Below are positions 52,626-61,459 of a stretch of 64,000 nucleotides of DNA, in pieces. The DNA is from Pseudomonas sp. A-1. GTDB taxonomy: Bacteria > Pseudomonadota > Gammaproteobacteria > Pseudomonadales > Pseudomonadaceae. The notes under the pieces are model-generated. The model saw only the letters and a program-made list of their open reading frames with translations. It ran no database searches and was not told where the DNA came from. The DNA is taken from the NCBI RefSeq assembly GCF_004801855.1, contig NZ_SSTC01000010.1, positions 1 to 64,000 on the forward strand, written 5' to 3'. Both the position numbers and the translations under genes were made by a program. Position 1 is the first letter of the stretch. Each line of letters starts with the position of its first letter.

Positions 52626-54926
52626 TTACCGTTTGACGACGTAGATCATGTAGACCGGCTGCCCCTGGGCGTCGCGGTGGATCTCGACGCCGTGGTTGTC
52701 GTGCTCGAAACCGGGAAAATGCCCATCGAACACCTCCATCGCCAGCAGGTAATCGATGACGGCGCGCTTGTCGGCGCCGGCCTTCTCGCCCGGCATCATC
52801 AGCGGGATGCCCGGCGGATACGGCACCAGCTGCACGGCAACGGTGCGGTCCTGCATGTCGCGCACCGGGATCTGCTCGACCTCGCCGCGCACCAGCCGGG
52901 CGTAGGTGTCGCGCGGCGAGGACACCGGGTCGGGCAGCAGGGTGAAGGCGGCATCCATGTTGTGCAGCATCCGGGTGGCCAGCATGTCCTGGTGCATCGC
53001 CTCCGCCAGGTCGCGCAGGCCCATGCCGGCGTAGCGTTCCGGGTAGCTGCCCGGCAGCTCGGGCAGCACCTGCTCCAGCGGCGAGTTGGCGTCGTAGTGG
53101 CGCTTGAACTCCATCAGCCCGGCGACCAAGGAACCCCACTTGCCGCGGGTCACGCCGACGCTGAACAGCAGCAGGAACGAGTAAGGCTCGGTCTTCTCCA
53201 CCACGATGCCGCGACTGGACAGGAAGCGCGACACCAGCGGCGCCGGAATGCCGCTGCCCTGCATCTGCCCTTCCAGGCTCATCCCCGGGGTCAGCACGGT
53301 GACCTTGATCGGGTCGAGCATGCAGTAGTCGGCGCCGAGGTCGCCGAAGCCGTGCCAGCTGGCGCCGGGCCTGAGCACCCAGGCATCGCCGTGATGCAGG
53401 CGTTGCGGGTCGATGTCGCCGAAAGGCACGCCATCCACCACATCGGGCTGCCAGACGCCGAACCACCAGTCATGCGCATCGCGCATGCGCATGTCGTTGC
53501 CCAGGCGCACCATGGCCTGGCGGAAGGCGATGGCCTCGCCGATCGACTCCTCGGTGAGATACTCGCCGGCATCGTCCATCATCTTCGCGGAAACATCGGT
53601 GGAGGCGATGATGCTGTACTGCGGCGAGGTCGAGGTGTGCATCATGAACGCCTCGTTGAACAGCGCCGGCTCGACCGGCACCTTGCCCGAGCGGATGTGG
53701 ATCATCGACGCCTGCGACAGCGCGGCGAGCAGCTTGTGGGTGGAGTGGGTCACGGTCACCGTGGCGTCGTCGGCGTGGCGCTCGCCGCGGTGCATGCCGT
53801 AGCGCCCCTCGTACAGCGCGTTGAAGCGCGCGTAGGCGTACCAGGCCTCGTCGTAGTGGATGCGGTCGACGCTCCTGCTCAGCTCGCCGGTGGTGGTCCG
53901 CACGTTGTAGCAGAGGCCGTCGTAGGTGGAGTTGGTCAGCACCGCCAGCACCGGGCGGGCCTGCTTGTCGCGCGCCAGCGGGCTCTCGGCGATCTTCTTC
54001 GCCACCGCCTCGGGGGTCAGTTCGCCCTGCGGCACCGGGCCGATCAGGCCGCGTGCGTTGCGCCGCGGGCGCAGGTACAGCGGCACCGCACCGGACTGGT
54101 TGAGCGCGTAGTTCAGCGACTTGTGGCAGTTGCGGTCGACCAGCACCAGGTCGCCGTCGGTGACCGCCGAGTGCAGGATGATCTGGTTGCTGGCCGAGCT
54201 GCCGCCGACCGAGAAGAAGGTGTAGTCGGCGCCGAACACCCGCGCGGCGTAGCGTTCGGCCGCGGCCACCGGCCCGGAGTGGTCGTTGAGCGAGCCCAGC
54301 TCGCCGACCGACACGCTGAGGTCGGAGCGCAGCATCTGCTCGCCGTAGAAGTCGAGGAAACTGCGCCCCACCGCGGTCTTCATGAAGGCGGTGCCGCCGG
54401 TATGGCCCGGGGTGTGCCAGGAGTATTCGTGGGTGTCGGCGAAGTTGACCAGCGCGCCGAAGAACGGCGGCAGGATGGTATCCAGGTAGCGGTGCGCGGC
54501 GGCGGCGATGCGCCCGGCGATGAACTCGGGGCTGTCTTCCGGCAGCCAGATGAAGCCGTCGATGTTCTCGACGAACGCCAGCGGCACCTGGCCATGATGC
54601 GCCTTGCTCATGCCCAGCATGATCGGCAACTGCGCGGTGCGCCGACGCATCAGGCGGATCACCTGCTGCGCCTTGTCCAGATCCTGCTCGCACGGCCCCC
54701 AGCCGAGGATCACGCAGGAAAACCCGGGATCGGCGCGGAATGCCGTCTCCACGTCGTCGAGGGCGCCGACCAGCTGCACGCGCAGGCCGTAGCCCTCCAG
54801 CGCCAGGGCGACCGCCCGGGCGCTCTGGGCGACGTAGCTGTCCTCGTGCCCCTGGATCTGCGCGGCGACCAGCACCGGATAGCGCTGCGCCAGGGCCGGC
54901 GGCAACGGGGTTGGCGAGAGACTCAT
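52626..54926 (-). CDS. Orn/Lys/Arg decarboxylase (PLP-dependent, inducible type)
   Basis: 766 residues, the size of the large wing-domain decarboxylases (LdcA, SpeF, AdiA). Domains are an N-terminal receiver-like wing (1-~150), the PLP aspartate-aminotransferase-fold core (YSWHTPGHTGG, LRSDLSVSVGELGSLNDHSG, THSTHKLLAALSQ with the PLP-binding Lys), and the C-terminal domain (VPYPPGIPLMMPGE). Which of ornithine, lysine or arginine is used cannot be decided by eye; the PotE-like partner favours ornithine. AGGAG precedes ATG 54926. It is the first gene of the eleven-gene minus-strand run. Confidence 0.92.
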   Translation of the reverse strand: MSLSPTPLPPALAQRYPVLVAAQIQGHEDSYVAQSARAVALALEGYGLRVQLVGALDDVETAFRADPGFSCVILGWGPCEQDLDKAQQVIRLMRRRTAQLPIMLGMSKAHHGQVPLAFVENIDGFIWLPEDSPEFIAGRIAAAAHRYLDTILPPFFGALVNFADTHEYSWHTPGHTGGTAFMKTAVGRSFLDFYGEQMLRSDLSVSVGELGSLNDHSGPVAAAERYAARVFGADYTFFSVGGSSASNQIILHSAVTDGDLVLVDRNCHKSLNYALNQSGAVPLYLRPRRNARGLIGPVPQGELTPEAVAKKIAESPLARDKQARPVLAVLTNSTYDGLCYNVRTTTGELSRSVDRIHYDEAWYAYARFNALYEGRYGMHRGERHADDATVTVTHSTHKLLAALSQASMIHIRSGKVPVEPALFNEAFMMHTSTSPQYSIIASTDVSAKMMDDAGEYLTEESIGEAIAFRQAMVRLGNDMRMRDAHDWWFGVWQPDVVDGVPFGDIDPQRLHHGDAWVLRPGASWHGFGDLGADYCMLDPIKVTVLTPGMSLEGQMQGSGIPAPLVSRFLSSRGIVVEKTEPYSFLLLFSVGVTRGKWGSLVAGLMEFKRHYDANSPLEQVLPELPGSYPERYAGMGLRDLAEAMHQDMLATRMLHNMDAAFTLLPDPVSSPRDTYARLVRGEVEQIPVRDMQDRTVAVQLVPYPPGIPLMMPGEKAGADKRAVIDYLLAMEVFDGHFPGFEHDNHGVEIHRDAQGQPVYMIYVVKR

Positions 54927-55306
54927 CGAGCGGCTCCTCTGGGACGCTTGGCCGCGGGACGGATCGCGGCAGGAATGTCGTTATCCGGAAGCGCGGCGCG
55001 AGCGCCGGAACAGCGGCAATCGGCAGACTGCAGCACCGGCAAGCGAGGCCTTGACGCTCCAGGTCGCCGGCTACCGCAGAGCGGCTCCCGGCGACCCGCT
55101 GCAGGTCGTCGGAAATCCACTCAAGCCAAGCATGGACAAGCATAGAAGAGACTCGGCCGCCAACAACCCGACGCACGCCTTCGCTGCAGCGATGCCGCCG
55201 CCCTCGCCAGCTGTGGGCGGGCACCGCCGTGCCGCACGCCCCCTTCCCTCCGGTCGCAGTGTCTATGCTGGGCTTACCGATGCCATGCCCCGCGAGGAGT
55301 CCAGCG
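54927..55306. promoter_or_regulatory. divergent control region between the decarboxylase and exporter runs
   Basis: 380 bp without a credible gene between two divergent multigene runs, so it must contain their promoters. Only a loose -10 (TATGCT, 55264-55269) for the plus strand is visible; no -35, operator or riboswitch could be named. Confidence 0.5.
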
Positions 55307-56395
55307 ATGCTGCCCAGCTTCCCTTCCGACAAGGCCCTGTCGCGCGGCCTGCTCGATGTCCTGATCCGTGCCGGGCTGATCGCCGTGCTGGTGATGTTCT
55401 GCTTCCAGATCTTTCACCCCTTCCTCAACCTGATGCTCTGGTCGCTGATCATGGCGATCACCCTCTATCCGCTGCATCGCCGGCTCAAGGGCAGGCTGGG
55501 CAACAGCGACGGCCGCACCGCGACGCTGATCGTGGTGGTCGCCATCGCCATCCTCATGGTGCCGATCTACCTGCTGGGCTCATCGCTGGCCGACTCGGTG
55601 GAAAATGCCCTGACCATGGTCAGGAGCGGCAACGTGCATATCCGCCCCCCTGCCGAGTCGGTCGCCGGCTGGCCGCTGGTGGGCAAGCCGCTGTATGCCT
55701 TCTGGCTGCAGGCTTCCACCGATCTGTCCGGCGTGGCGCAGAAGTTCACCCCGCAGATCAAGGAGCTGGTGCTCGCCCTGCTCGGCAAGCTCGCCGGCCT
55801 CGGCATGGGCCTGCTGGTGTTCATCGTCGCCCTGGTCATCGCAGGCATCTTCATGGCCTACAGCGAGAGCGGCAGCCGCAGCGCGGTGGAGATCGCCACA
55901 CGGCTTTCCGGCCCGGAAAAGGGGCCGAAGATCACCGAACTGTGCACCGCCACCATCCGCGCGGTGGCCCAGGGCGTGGTCGGCATCGCCTTCATCCAGA
56001 TGCTGCTGGTCGGCGTCGCCTTCGTGGTCAAGGGCATTCCCGGCGCCGGCCTGCTGGCCCTGGCGGTGCTGCTGCTCGGCATCATGCAACTGCCGGCGAC
56101 CCTGATCACCATCCCGGTGATCGCCTTCGTCTTCACCACCGAAGGCGCCAGCACCACGACCATCGTCTTCGCCATTTACGTGTTCATCGCCGGCCTGGCC
56201 GACAACGTGCTCAAGCCGCTGATGCTCGGCCGGGGCGTCGATGTGCCGATGCCGGTGGTGCTGATCGGCGCCCTGGGCGGCATGGTCACCAATGGCGTCA
56301 TCGGCCTGTTCATCGGTCCGGTGGTCCTGGCAGTCGGCTACCAGCTGTTCTGGCAGTGGGTCAGGGACCAGCCCGGCACCGACAAGCAGTCCTGA
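55307..56395 (+). CDS. AI-2E family transporter (PerM/TqsA type)
   Basis: 362 residues with about seven to eight membrane helices in the AI-2E layout: N-terminal pair (LIAVLVMFCFQIFHPFLNL), a soluble periplasmic part, and the C-terminal bundle with ADNVLKPLMLGRG and GGMVTNGVIGLFIGPVVLA, which are family hallmarks. Members export autoinducer-2 or act as Na+(Li+)/H+ antiporters; the role here is open. AGGAG lies 8 bp before ATG 55307; longer open frames lack a ribosome site. The next gene begins 4 bp after its stop. Confidence 0.9.
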   Translation: MLPSFPSDKALSRGLLDVLIRAGLIAVLVMFCFQIFHPFLNLMLWSLIMAITLYPLHRRLKGRLGNSDGRTATLIVVVAIAILMVPIYLLGSSLADSVENALTMVRSGNVHIRPPAESVAGWPLVGKPLYAFWLQASTDLSGVAQKFTPQIKELVLALLGKLAGLGMGLLVFIVALVIAGIFMAYSESGSRSAVEIATRLSGPEKGPKITELCTATIRAVAQGVVGIAFIQMLLVGVAFVVKGIPGAGLLALAVLLLGIMQLPATLITIPVIAFVFTTEGASTTTIVFAIYVFIAGLADNVLKPLMLGRGVDVPMPVVLIGALGGMVTNGVIGLFIGPVVLAVGYQLFWQWVRDQPGTDKQS

Positions 56396-56399
56396 GCCC

Positions 56400-57911
56400 A
56401 TGGCCCGCGCTCGCTGGCTGCTGCTCGGCGCACTGGGGCTGGGCGGCTGCATGCGCGTGGGGCCGGACTTCCAGCCGCCCGGCGAGGCCTGGCTCGGGCA
56501 GTGGCGCAGCCCGGCCATCGAGCAGGCCAGCCAGCAGCGGCCGGAGGCCGACATCCGCGAGTGGTGGCGGGTGTTCGACGATCCGCTGCTCGACCGCCTG
56601 ATCGCCGAGGCCGATGCCCACAACGCCGGCCTGCGGATCGCCGGCCTGCGGGTGATGGAGGCGCGCGCCCAGCTGGGCATCGCCCGGAGCGGCCGCTACC
56701 CGCAGCTGCAGCAGGCCAGCGCCGACAGCATCTACCTCGACCGCAACCAGTCCGGCGGCCGCAATCCGCAGGACAGCCGCTTCTGGCAGCACAGCCTGGG
56801 CCTGGACATCGGCTGGGAGCTGGACTTCTGGGGGCGCTTCAGCCGCGCCATCGAGTCGGCCGACGCCGCCTACTTCGCCGCCGAGGCCAACTACGAGGAC
56901 GTGCTGGTGCTGCTGCGCGCCCAGGTCGCGGAAACCTACTTCGCCCTGCGCACCACCGAGGCGCGCCTGCGCGTCGCCCGCCGCAACGCCGAGCAGCAGA
57001 AGCGCAGCTTCGAGATCACCGAGCGCCTGTTCGTCAGCGGCGAGAGCGACGAGCTGGACCTGCAACAGGCCAAGACCCAGTACCTGGGCACCCTGAGCAG
57101 CATCCCCGAGTTCGAGGACCAGGTGGCGCGCACCCGCAACGCCCTGGCCGTGCTGCTCGGCCGCCCGCCCGGGCCGCTGCCGGAGCTGGCCGAACGGGAA
57201 GGCCTGATCCCGCTGCTCGACCGCGCCGTGCTGCAGGACGTGCCGGCCGACCTGCTGCGCCGCCGCCCGGACATCCGCGCCGCCGAGCTCAACGTCGCCG
57301 CCCAGTCGGCGCTGATCGGCGTGGCCAGGAGCGATCTGTACCCCTCGCTGAGCCTGCTGGGCAGCATCGTCTGGTCGACCAGCTCGCTGGATGGCGCACC
57401 CGACACCCTCGATATGGTCGGCGGCCCCAGCCTACGCTGGAACATCCTCGACTACGGGCGCATCAGCAACAACGTGCGCGTGCAGGACGCCCGCCTGCAG
57501 CAGCTGATCGAGGTCTACCGCGACAGCGTGCGCCAGGCCGCACGCGAAGCCGACGATGCCGCCCGCGGCCTGAGCAAGGCGCTGGAGCGCGAACGCATCC
57601 TGCGCGAGGCGGCGGTCTCCGCCGAGCGCTCGCTGACCCTGGCCAGCGCCCAGTACCGCGAAGGCTACGCCGACTTCCAGCGCGTGCTGGATGCCCAGCG
57701 GGCCCTGCTGGTCCAGCAGGACGGCTACCTGGTCACCCGCAACAGCGCGGTGAGCAGCCTGATCGCCCTGTACAAGGCCCTCGGCGGCGGCTGGCACAGC
57801 GCCCGCCCGCGGATCGACGAGGCCAGCCGCATGCAGATGCAGCGCCGCACCGACTGGGGCGATCTGCTGGACGAACCGCCGCCACCCGACGAGGAGCGCG
57901 AAGATGAGTGA
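56400..57911 (+). CDS. OprM/NodT-family outer-membrane efflux lipoprotein (second copy)
   Basis: 503 residues. A lipoprotein signal has lipobox LGLGGC near residue 17, followed by MRVGPDFQPP. The two OEP repeats are visible (WELDFWGRFSRAIESADAAY; DVPADLLRRRPDIRAAELNV), with ALGGGW near the C terminus and an acidic tail (DEPPPPDEEREDE) that is unusual for the family. Partner of the HlyD-like and DUF2955 genes that follow; its end overlaps the next start by 8 bp. Confidence 0.93.
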   Translation: MARARWLLLGALGLGGCMRVGPDFQPPGEAWLGQWRSPAIEQASQQRPEADIREWWRVFDDPLLDRLIAEADAHNAGLRIAGLRVMEARAQLGIARSGRYPQLQQASADSIYLDRNQSGGRNPQDSRFWQHSLGLDIGWELDFWGRFSRAIESADAAYFAAEANYEDVLVLLRAQVAETYFALRTTEARLRVARRNAEQQKRSFEITERLFVSGESDELDLQQAKTQYLGTLSSIPEFEDQVARTRNALAVLLGRPPGPLPELAEREGLIPLLDRAVLQDVPADLLRRRPDIRAAELNVAAQSALIGVARSDLYPSLSLLGSIVWSTSSLDGAPDTLDMVGGPSLRWNILDYGRISNNVRVQDARLQQLIEVYRDSVRQAAREADDAARGLSKALERERILREAAVSAERSLTLASAQYREGYADFQRVLDAQRALLVQQDGYLVTRNSAVSSLIALYKALGGGWHSARPRIDEASRMQMQRRTDWGDLLDEPPPPDEEREDE

Positions 57912-59034
57912 CGAGACGCCGCCCGCCCCTGCGGCCCCGCCTGCCCCGCCGCCCGCCGACCCGGTCTCCCGCGGCGTCAAGGGCGTGCTCGGGGTGATCC
58001 TGCTCAGCCTGCTCTGGTACCTGCTGGCCGACCGCTTCACCCCCTACACGCAACAGGCGCGGGTGCAGGCCTTCGTGGTGCCGGTGGCCGCCGAGGTGGC
58101 CGGCCGGGTGACCCGGGTGCGGGTGCGCGACAACCAGATGGTCGAGGCCGGCGAGGTGCTGTTCGAGGTGGACCCCGGGCAGTACCAGATCGCCGTCGAG
58201 CGGGCGCGCGCCGACCTCGAGTCGACCCGCCGGCAGATCGCCGCCAGCACCGCCGGCATCGACTCGGCGCTGGCCTCGCTGCGCGCCGCCGAGGCCAACC
58301 AGCTCAAGTCGCAGCAGGACCGGGACCGCCTCGAACGGCTGTACCGCGAGGATCCCGGCACCATCTCCCTGCGCCGCCTCGAGGTGTCGCGGGCCACCCA
58401 CGTGCAGGCCATCAGCCAGGTCGCCGCCGCCCGCGCCGAGGTGCAGCGGGCGCGCGAGCAGCAGGGCGGCAGCGACGAGCAGAACGCCCTGCTGCGCAGC
58501 GCCGCCGCCGCCGTGGAGAAGGCCGAGCTGGATCTCGCCAATACCCGGGTACGCGCGCTCTCGGCCGGCATGATCACCGACCTGCGCACCGATGTCGGCC
58601 AGTTCGCCGTGGCGGGCAATCCGGTGATGACCCTGATCACCATCCAGGACGTGTGGATCAATGCGGAAATGACCGAGAACAACCTCGGCCGGATCGTGCC
58701 GGACACCCCCGTGGCCATAGTGCTGGACGTGCTGCCCGGCGAGGTGTTCGCCGGCAGGGTGCGCAGCGTCGGTTTCGGCGTCAGCGTCGGCCAGAGCACC
58801 GCGCCCGGCACCCTGCCCAAGGTGGAGAACAGCCGCGACTGGCTGCGTCCGGCGCAGCGCTTCCCCGTGATCGTCGAGTTCGCCCCGGGCGAGGTGGCCA
58901 GGCTGGCCGGCCTGCGCGGCATCCGCGTCGGCGGCCAGGCCGACGTGATGGCGTTCCCGACGCAGGGCAACCCGCTCAACCCGCTCGGCCGCCTGTTCCT
59001 CTACCTGATGAGCTGGCTGTCCTATGGCTACTGA
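57904..59034 (+). CDS. HlyD/EmrA-like membrane-fusion protein
   Basis: 376 residues. A short Pro/Ala-rich cytoplasmic start is followed by one membrane helix (GVLGVILLSLLWYLLADRF). The periplasmic part has the first lipoyl half (VAAEVAGRVTRVRVRDNQMVEAG), a long coiled hairpin (~75-200), the second half (LANTRVRALSAGMITDLRTDVGQ) and a barrel. Unlike the RND adaptor in this window it is membrane-anchored, not lipidated, as in EmrA/AaeA. Overlaps its neighbours on both sides (8 and 11 bp), so it is co-translated with them. Confidence 0.93.
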   Translation: MSDETPPAPAAPPAPPPADPVSRGVKGVLGVILLSLLWYLLADRFTPYTQQARVQAFVVPVAAEVAGRVTRVRVRDNQMVEAGEVLFEVDPGQYQIAVERARADLESTRRQIAASTAGIDSALASLRAAEANQLKSQQDRDRLERLYREDPGTISLRRLEVSRATHVQAISQVAAARAEVQRAREQQGGSDEQNALLRSAAAAVEKAELDLANTRVRALSAGMITDLRTDVGQFAVAGNPVMTLITIQDVWINAEMTENNLGRIVPDTPVAIVLDVLPGEVFAGRVRSVGFGVSVGQSTAPGTLPKVENSRDWLRPAQRFPVIVEFAPGEVARLAGLRGIRVGGQADVMAFPTQGNPLNPLGRLFLYLMSWLSYGY

Positions 59035-60055
59035 GCGCGGGCCCCGCGCCCAGCGCGCGCTGCGCCTGGCCAGCGGCACCGCGCTGTGCCTGGCGGCGAG
59101 CTACGCCCTGGGGCTGCCGCTGCCGTTCGTTGCCCCGCTGTTCGCCCTGTTCCTGTTCGCCCGGCTCGACCGCCCGCTGTCGCCCAAGGCCGGGCTGGGC
59201 CTGACGCTGGTGGTGATCCTGACCACCGGCAGCGGCCTGCTGCTGATCCCCCTGCTGCGCCATGCCCCGTTCAGCGGCGTGCTGCTGGTCGGCCTGTGCC
59301 TGTTCCTGGCCTTCCGCCATGGCCTGGGCGGCGGCAACGCCCTGCTCACCACCTTCCTCACCGTCGGCCTGACCATGATCTCGGCCGCCGGCACCACCGA
59401 CTTCGGCCTGGCGCTGCTGGTCATCGCCGCCCTGGCGCAGGGCCTGCTGCTCGCCGTGCTGGTGCTGCCCGTCGGCCACTGGCTGTTTCCCGAGCCGGCC
59501 GGCGCCCGGCCGCCGCCGACCGAGCCGCGCCTGCCCGCCGTGGAGGCCAACTGGGTGGCGCTGCGCGCCGCCCTGGTGGTGCTGCCGGCCTGGCTGCTGG
59601 CGCTGATCGACCCGGCCGGCTACATGGCGATCATCCTCAAGGCGGTCGGTCTCGGCCAGCAGAGCTGCAGCGCCACGGCGCGCGACGCGGCGCGCGAGCT
59701 GATCGGCTCGACCCTGCTCGGCGGCCTCATGGCCGTGCTGTTCTGGTGGGCGCTCGGCCTGTTCGTGCACCTGTGGATGTTCTTCCTGTGGATGCTGCTG
59801 TTCGGCCTGCTGGTGGCGCGCCGGCTCTACGGCCTCGCGCCGACCCGGCTGAGCCCCGGCTTCTGGCTGAACGGCCTGGTGACCATGCTCATCCTGCTCG
59901 GCCTGTCGGTCGAGGACAGCGCCAACGGCAAGGACGTCTACGGCGCCTTCGCCCTGCGCATGGGCCTGTTCGTCGCCATCAGCCTGTACGCCTGGCTGAT
60001 GGTCTACCTGCTCGACCGCTACCGCCAGGGCCGCCTGCGCCAGCCCGGCTGCTGA
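59024..60055 (+). CDS. DUF2955 inner-membrane exporter component (FUSC-like)
   Basis: 343 residues with ten or more hydrophobic segments arranged in two halves, the layout of DUF2955 (related to fusaric-acid/AaeB-type exporters). Segments include FVAPLFALFLFARLDRP, TVGLTMISAAGTTDFGLAL and, in the second half, AGYMAIILKAVGLGQQSC. With the preceding HlyD-like and OprM-like genes it forms a complete tripartite exporter. Substrates of such systems are often aromatic acids; none is shown here. Confidence 0.87.
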   Translation: MATERGPRAQRALRLASGTALCLAASYALGLPLPFVAPLFALFLFARLDRPLSPKAGLGLTLVVILTTGSGLLLIPLLRHAPFSGVLLVGLCLFLAFRHGLGGGNALLTTFLTVGLTMISAAGTTDFGLALLVIAALAQGLLLAVLVLPVGHWLFPEPAGARPPPTEPRLPAVEANWVALRAALVVLPAWLLALIDPAGYMAIILKAVGLGQQSCSATARDAARELIGSTLLGGLMAVLFWWALGLFVHLWMFFLWMLLFGLLVARRLYGLAPTRLSPGFWLNGLVTMLILLGLSVEDSANGKDVYGAFALRMGLFVAISLYAWLMVYLLDRYRQGRLRQPGC

Positions 60056-60065
60056 GGAGATCGCC

Positions 60066-60527
60066 ATGCTGCTCAACCTGCTGGTCGGCATTCCCGCCAT
60101 GCTGCTGTGCCTGCTCATGGAGGCCTACGTCGTGGTCATGTGCCTGCGCTACTACGTGAACTACTACAGCCGCACCGGCAAGACTGGCGCAGGCGACCAG
60201 ACCCTGCTGTGGGACTGCCTGGTGCTGGGCCTGGTGATGCTGCTGATGATGCTCGGCTATTTCGTGCAGATCATCCTGTGGGCCGGCCTGTTCATGCTGC
60301 TTGGCGAGTTCGACGCGTTCGCCACGTCGATCTACTACTCGGGAGTGACCTTCGCCACCCTCGGCTATGGCGACATCGTCCTCTCCGAGCGCTGGCGCCT
60401 GCTCGGCGCCCTGGAGGCCGGCAACGGCGTGCTGATGCTGGGAATCTCCACCGGGGTGATGACCGCCGCGGTGCGGGAGGTGATCAAGCACAACATGGAG
60501 AGGCTCGGGCGCGGGTCGAACGGTTAA
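60066..60527 (+). CDS. small ion channel with K+ selectivity filter
   Basis: 153 residues. Three hydrophobic segments (about 5-28, 50-80 and 115-135) surround a pore loop whose filter TLGYGD is at residues 98-103, the classic K+ channel signature (SGVTFATLGYGDIVLS). There is no RCK or nucleotide-binding domain; the C terminus is a short basic tail. It starts 10 bp after the exporter gene with GAGGAG upstream. A K+ channel encoded within an efflux operon is unusual. Confidence 0.87.
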   Translation: MLLNLLVGIPAMLLCLLMEAYVVVMCLRYYVNYYSRTGKTGAGDQTLLWDCLVLGLVMLLMMLGYFVQIILWAGLFMLLGEFDAFATSIYYSGVTFATLGYGDIVLSERWRLLGALEAGNGVLMLGISTGVMTAAVREVIKHNMERLGRGSNG

Positions 60528-60559
60528 ACTCTGCAGCCTGCCCAGACCGAGGAGGCTGC

Positions 60560-61213
60560 ATGAAGCTCTATCTGTACGACCACTGTCCCTTCTGCGTGCG
60601 CGCCGAAATGGTCGCCCACTACAAGCAGGTGCCGGTCGAGCAGGTCTACCTGCTCAACGACGACGAGGCGAGCTGCTTCGCGCTGATCGGCGCCAAGCAG
60701 GTGCCGATCCTGCAGTTCGACGACGGCCGCGCCATGGGCGAGAGCTTGGACATCGCCCGCAGGCTGGACGAACTGGGCGATCCGGCGCGGCCGATCCGCC
60801 CGCACGGCGACTACCTGCCGATCCAGGAGCACATCAACGAGGTGCGCCTGGCCATCTGGTGCCTGCTGTTCCCCCGCGACATCGCCCTGGACCTGCCGGA
60901 GTTCGCCACGGCGGCGGCGCGCGACTACTTCCAGGCCAAGAAGGAGCAGATCATCCAGCGCCCGTTCAGCCAGGCCCTGGCGGAAACCGCCGAGCACAAG
61001 GCCGCGGTCGAGGCGATGCTGGCCAGCCTGCCGCCCCTGCCGCTGCCCAGCGCCCACGGCGGCACCCTGGGCTGGGACGACGTGCTGCTCTACCCCGGCC
61101 TGCGCAACCTGAGCATGGTCAGGGACATGGCCTTCCCGCCGGCGGTGCGCGCCTACGTCGACGAGGTCGCCCGCCTCACCGAGACCGCCACCTACTTCGA
61201 GCGGGCGATCTGA
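60560..61213 (+). CDS. grxB: glutaredoxin 2
   Basis: 217 residues, the size of GST-fold Grx2. The N-terminal thioredoxin-like half has the active-site CPFC at residues 9-12 (YDHCPFCVRAEMVA) and the conserved KQVPILQFDDG with MGESLDI. The C-terminal half is the all-helical GST-like domain. It reduces protein-glutathione mixed disulfides. GGAGG lies before ATG 60560; 32 bp separate it from the channel gene. Confidence 0.95.
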   Translation: MKLYLYDHCPFCVRAEMVAHYKQVPVEQVYLLNDDEASCFALIGAKQVPILQFDDGRAMGESLDIARRLDELGDPARPIRPHGDYLPIQEHINEVRLAIWCLLFPRDIALDLPEFATAAARDYFQAKKEQIIQRPFSQALAETAEHKAAVEAMLASLPPLPLPSAHGGTLGWDDVLLYPGLRNLSMVRDMAFPPAVRAYVDEVARLTETATYFERAI

Positions 61214-61215
61214 GC

Positions 61216-61452
61216 GTGCACATCTTCCTCGCCCGCGCCAGACTGGCCGCCGCCATCCTGCTGCCGGCCTGGCTGCTGATCACCCTGCTGCTCAAGCTGT
61301 GGCGGCCGGTGATCGCCGGCCGCCCCGAGTGGCAGGTGGCGGCGATCATCGTGCCGCAGATGATCGCCGGCATGGTGTTCGTCATCATCCCCATCACCCA
61401 GGGCATCCTCGTCCGCCTCGCCGCCCGCCGGCAGGGCCTGAAGAACGACTGA
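61216..61452 (+). CDS. small two-helix membrane protein
   Basis: 78 residues from GTG 61216, directly after the grxB stop (2 bp). Two hydrophobic helices are clear (LAAAILLPAWLLITLLLKLW and VAAIIVPQMIAGMVFVIIPI), with basic ends (RLAARRQGLKND) suggesting cytoplasmic termini. No family recognised. Its close fit between grxB and the kinase gene supports a real gene, although the ribosome site is weak. Confidence 0.6.
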   Translation: MHIFLARARLAAAILLPAWLLITLLLKLWRPVIAGRPEWQVAAIIVPQMIAGMVFVIIPITQGILVRLAARRQGLKND

Positions 61453-61459
61453 GCTTCCC

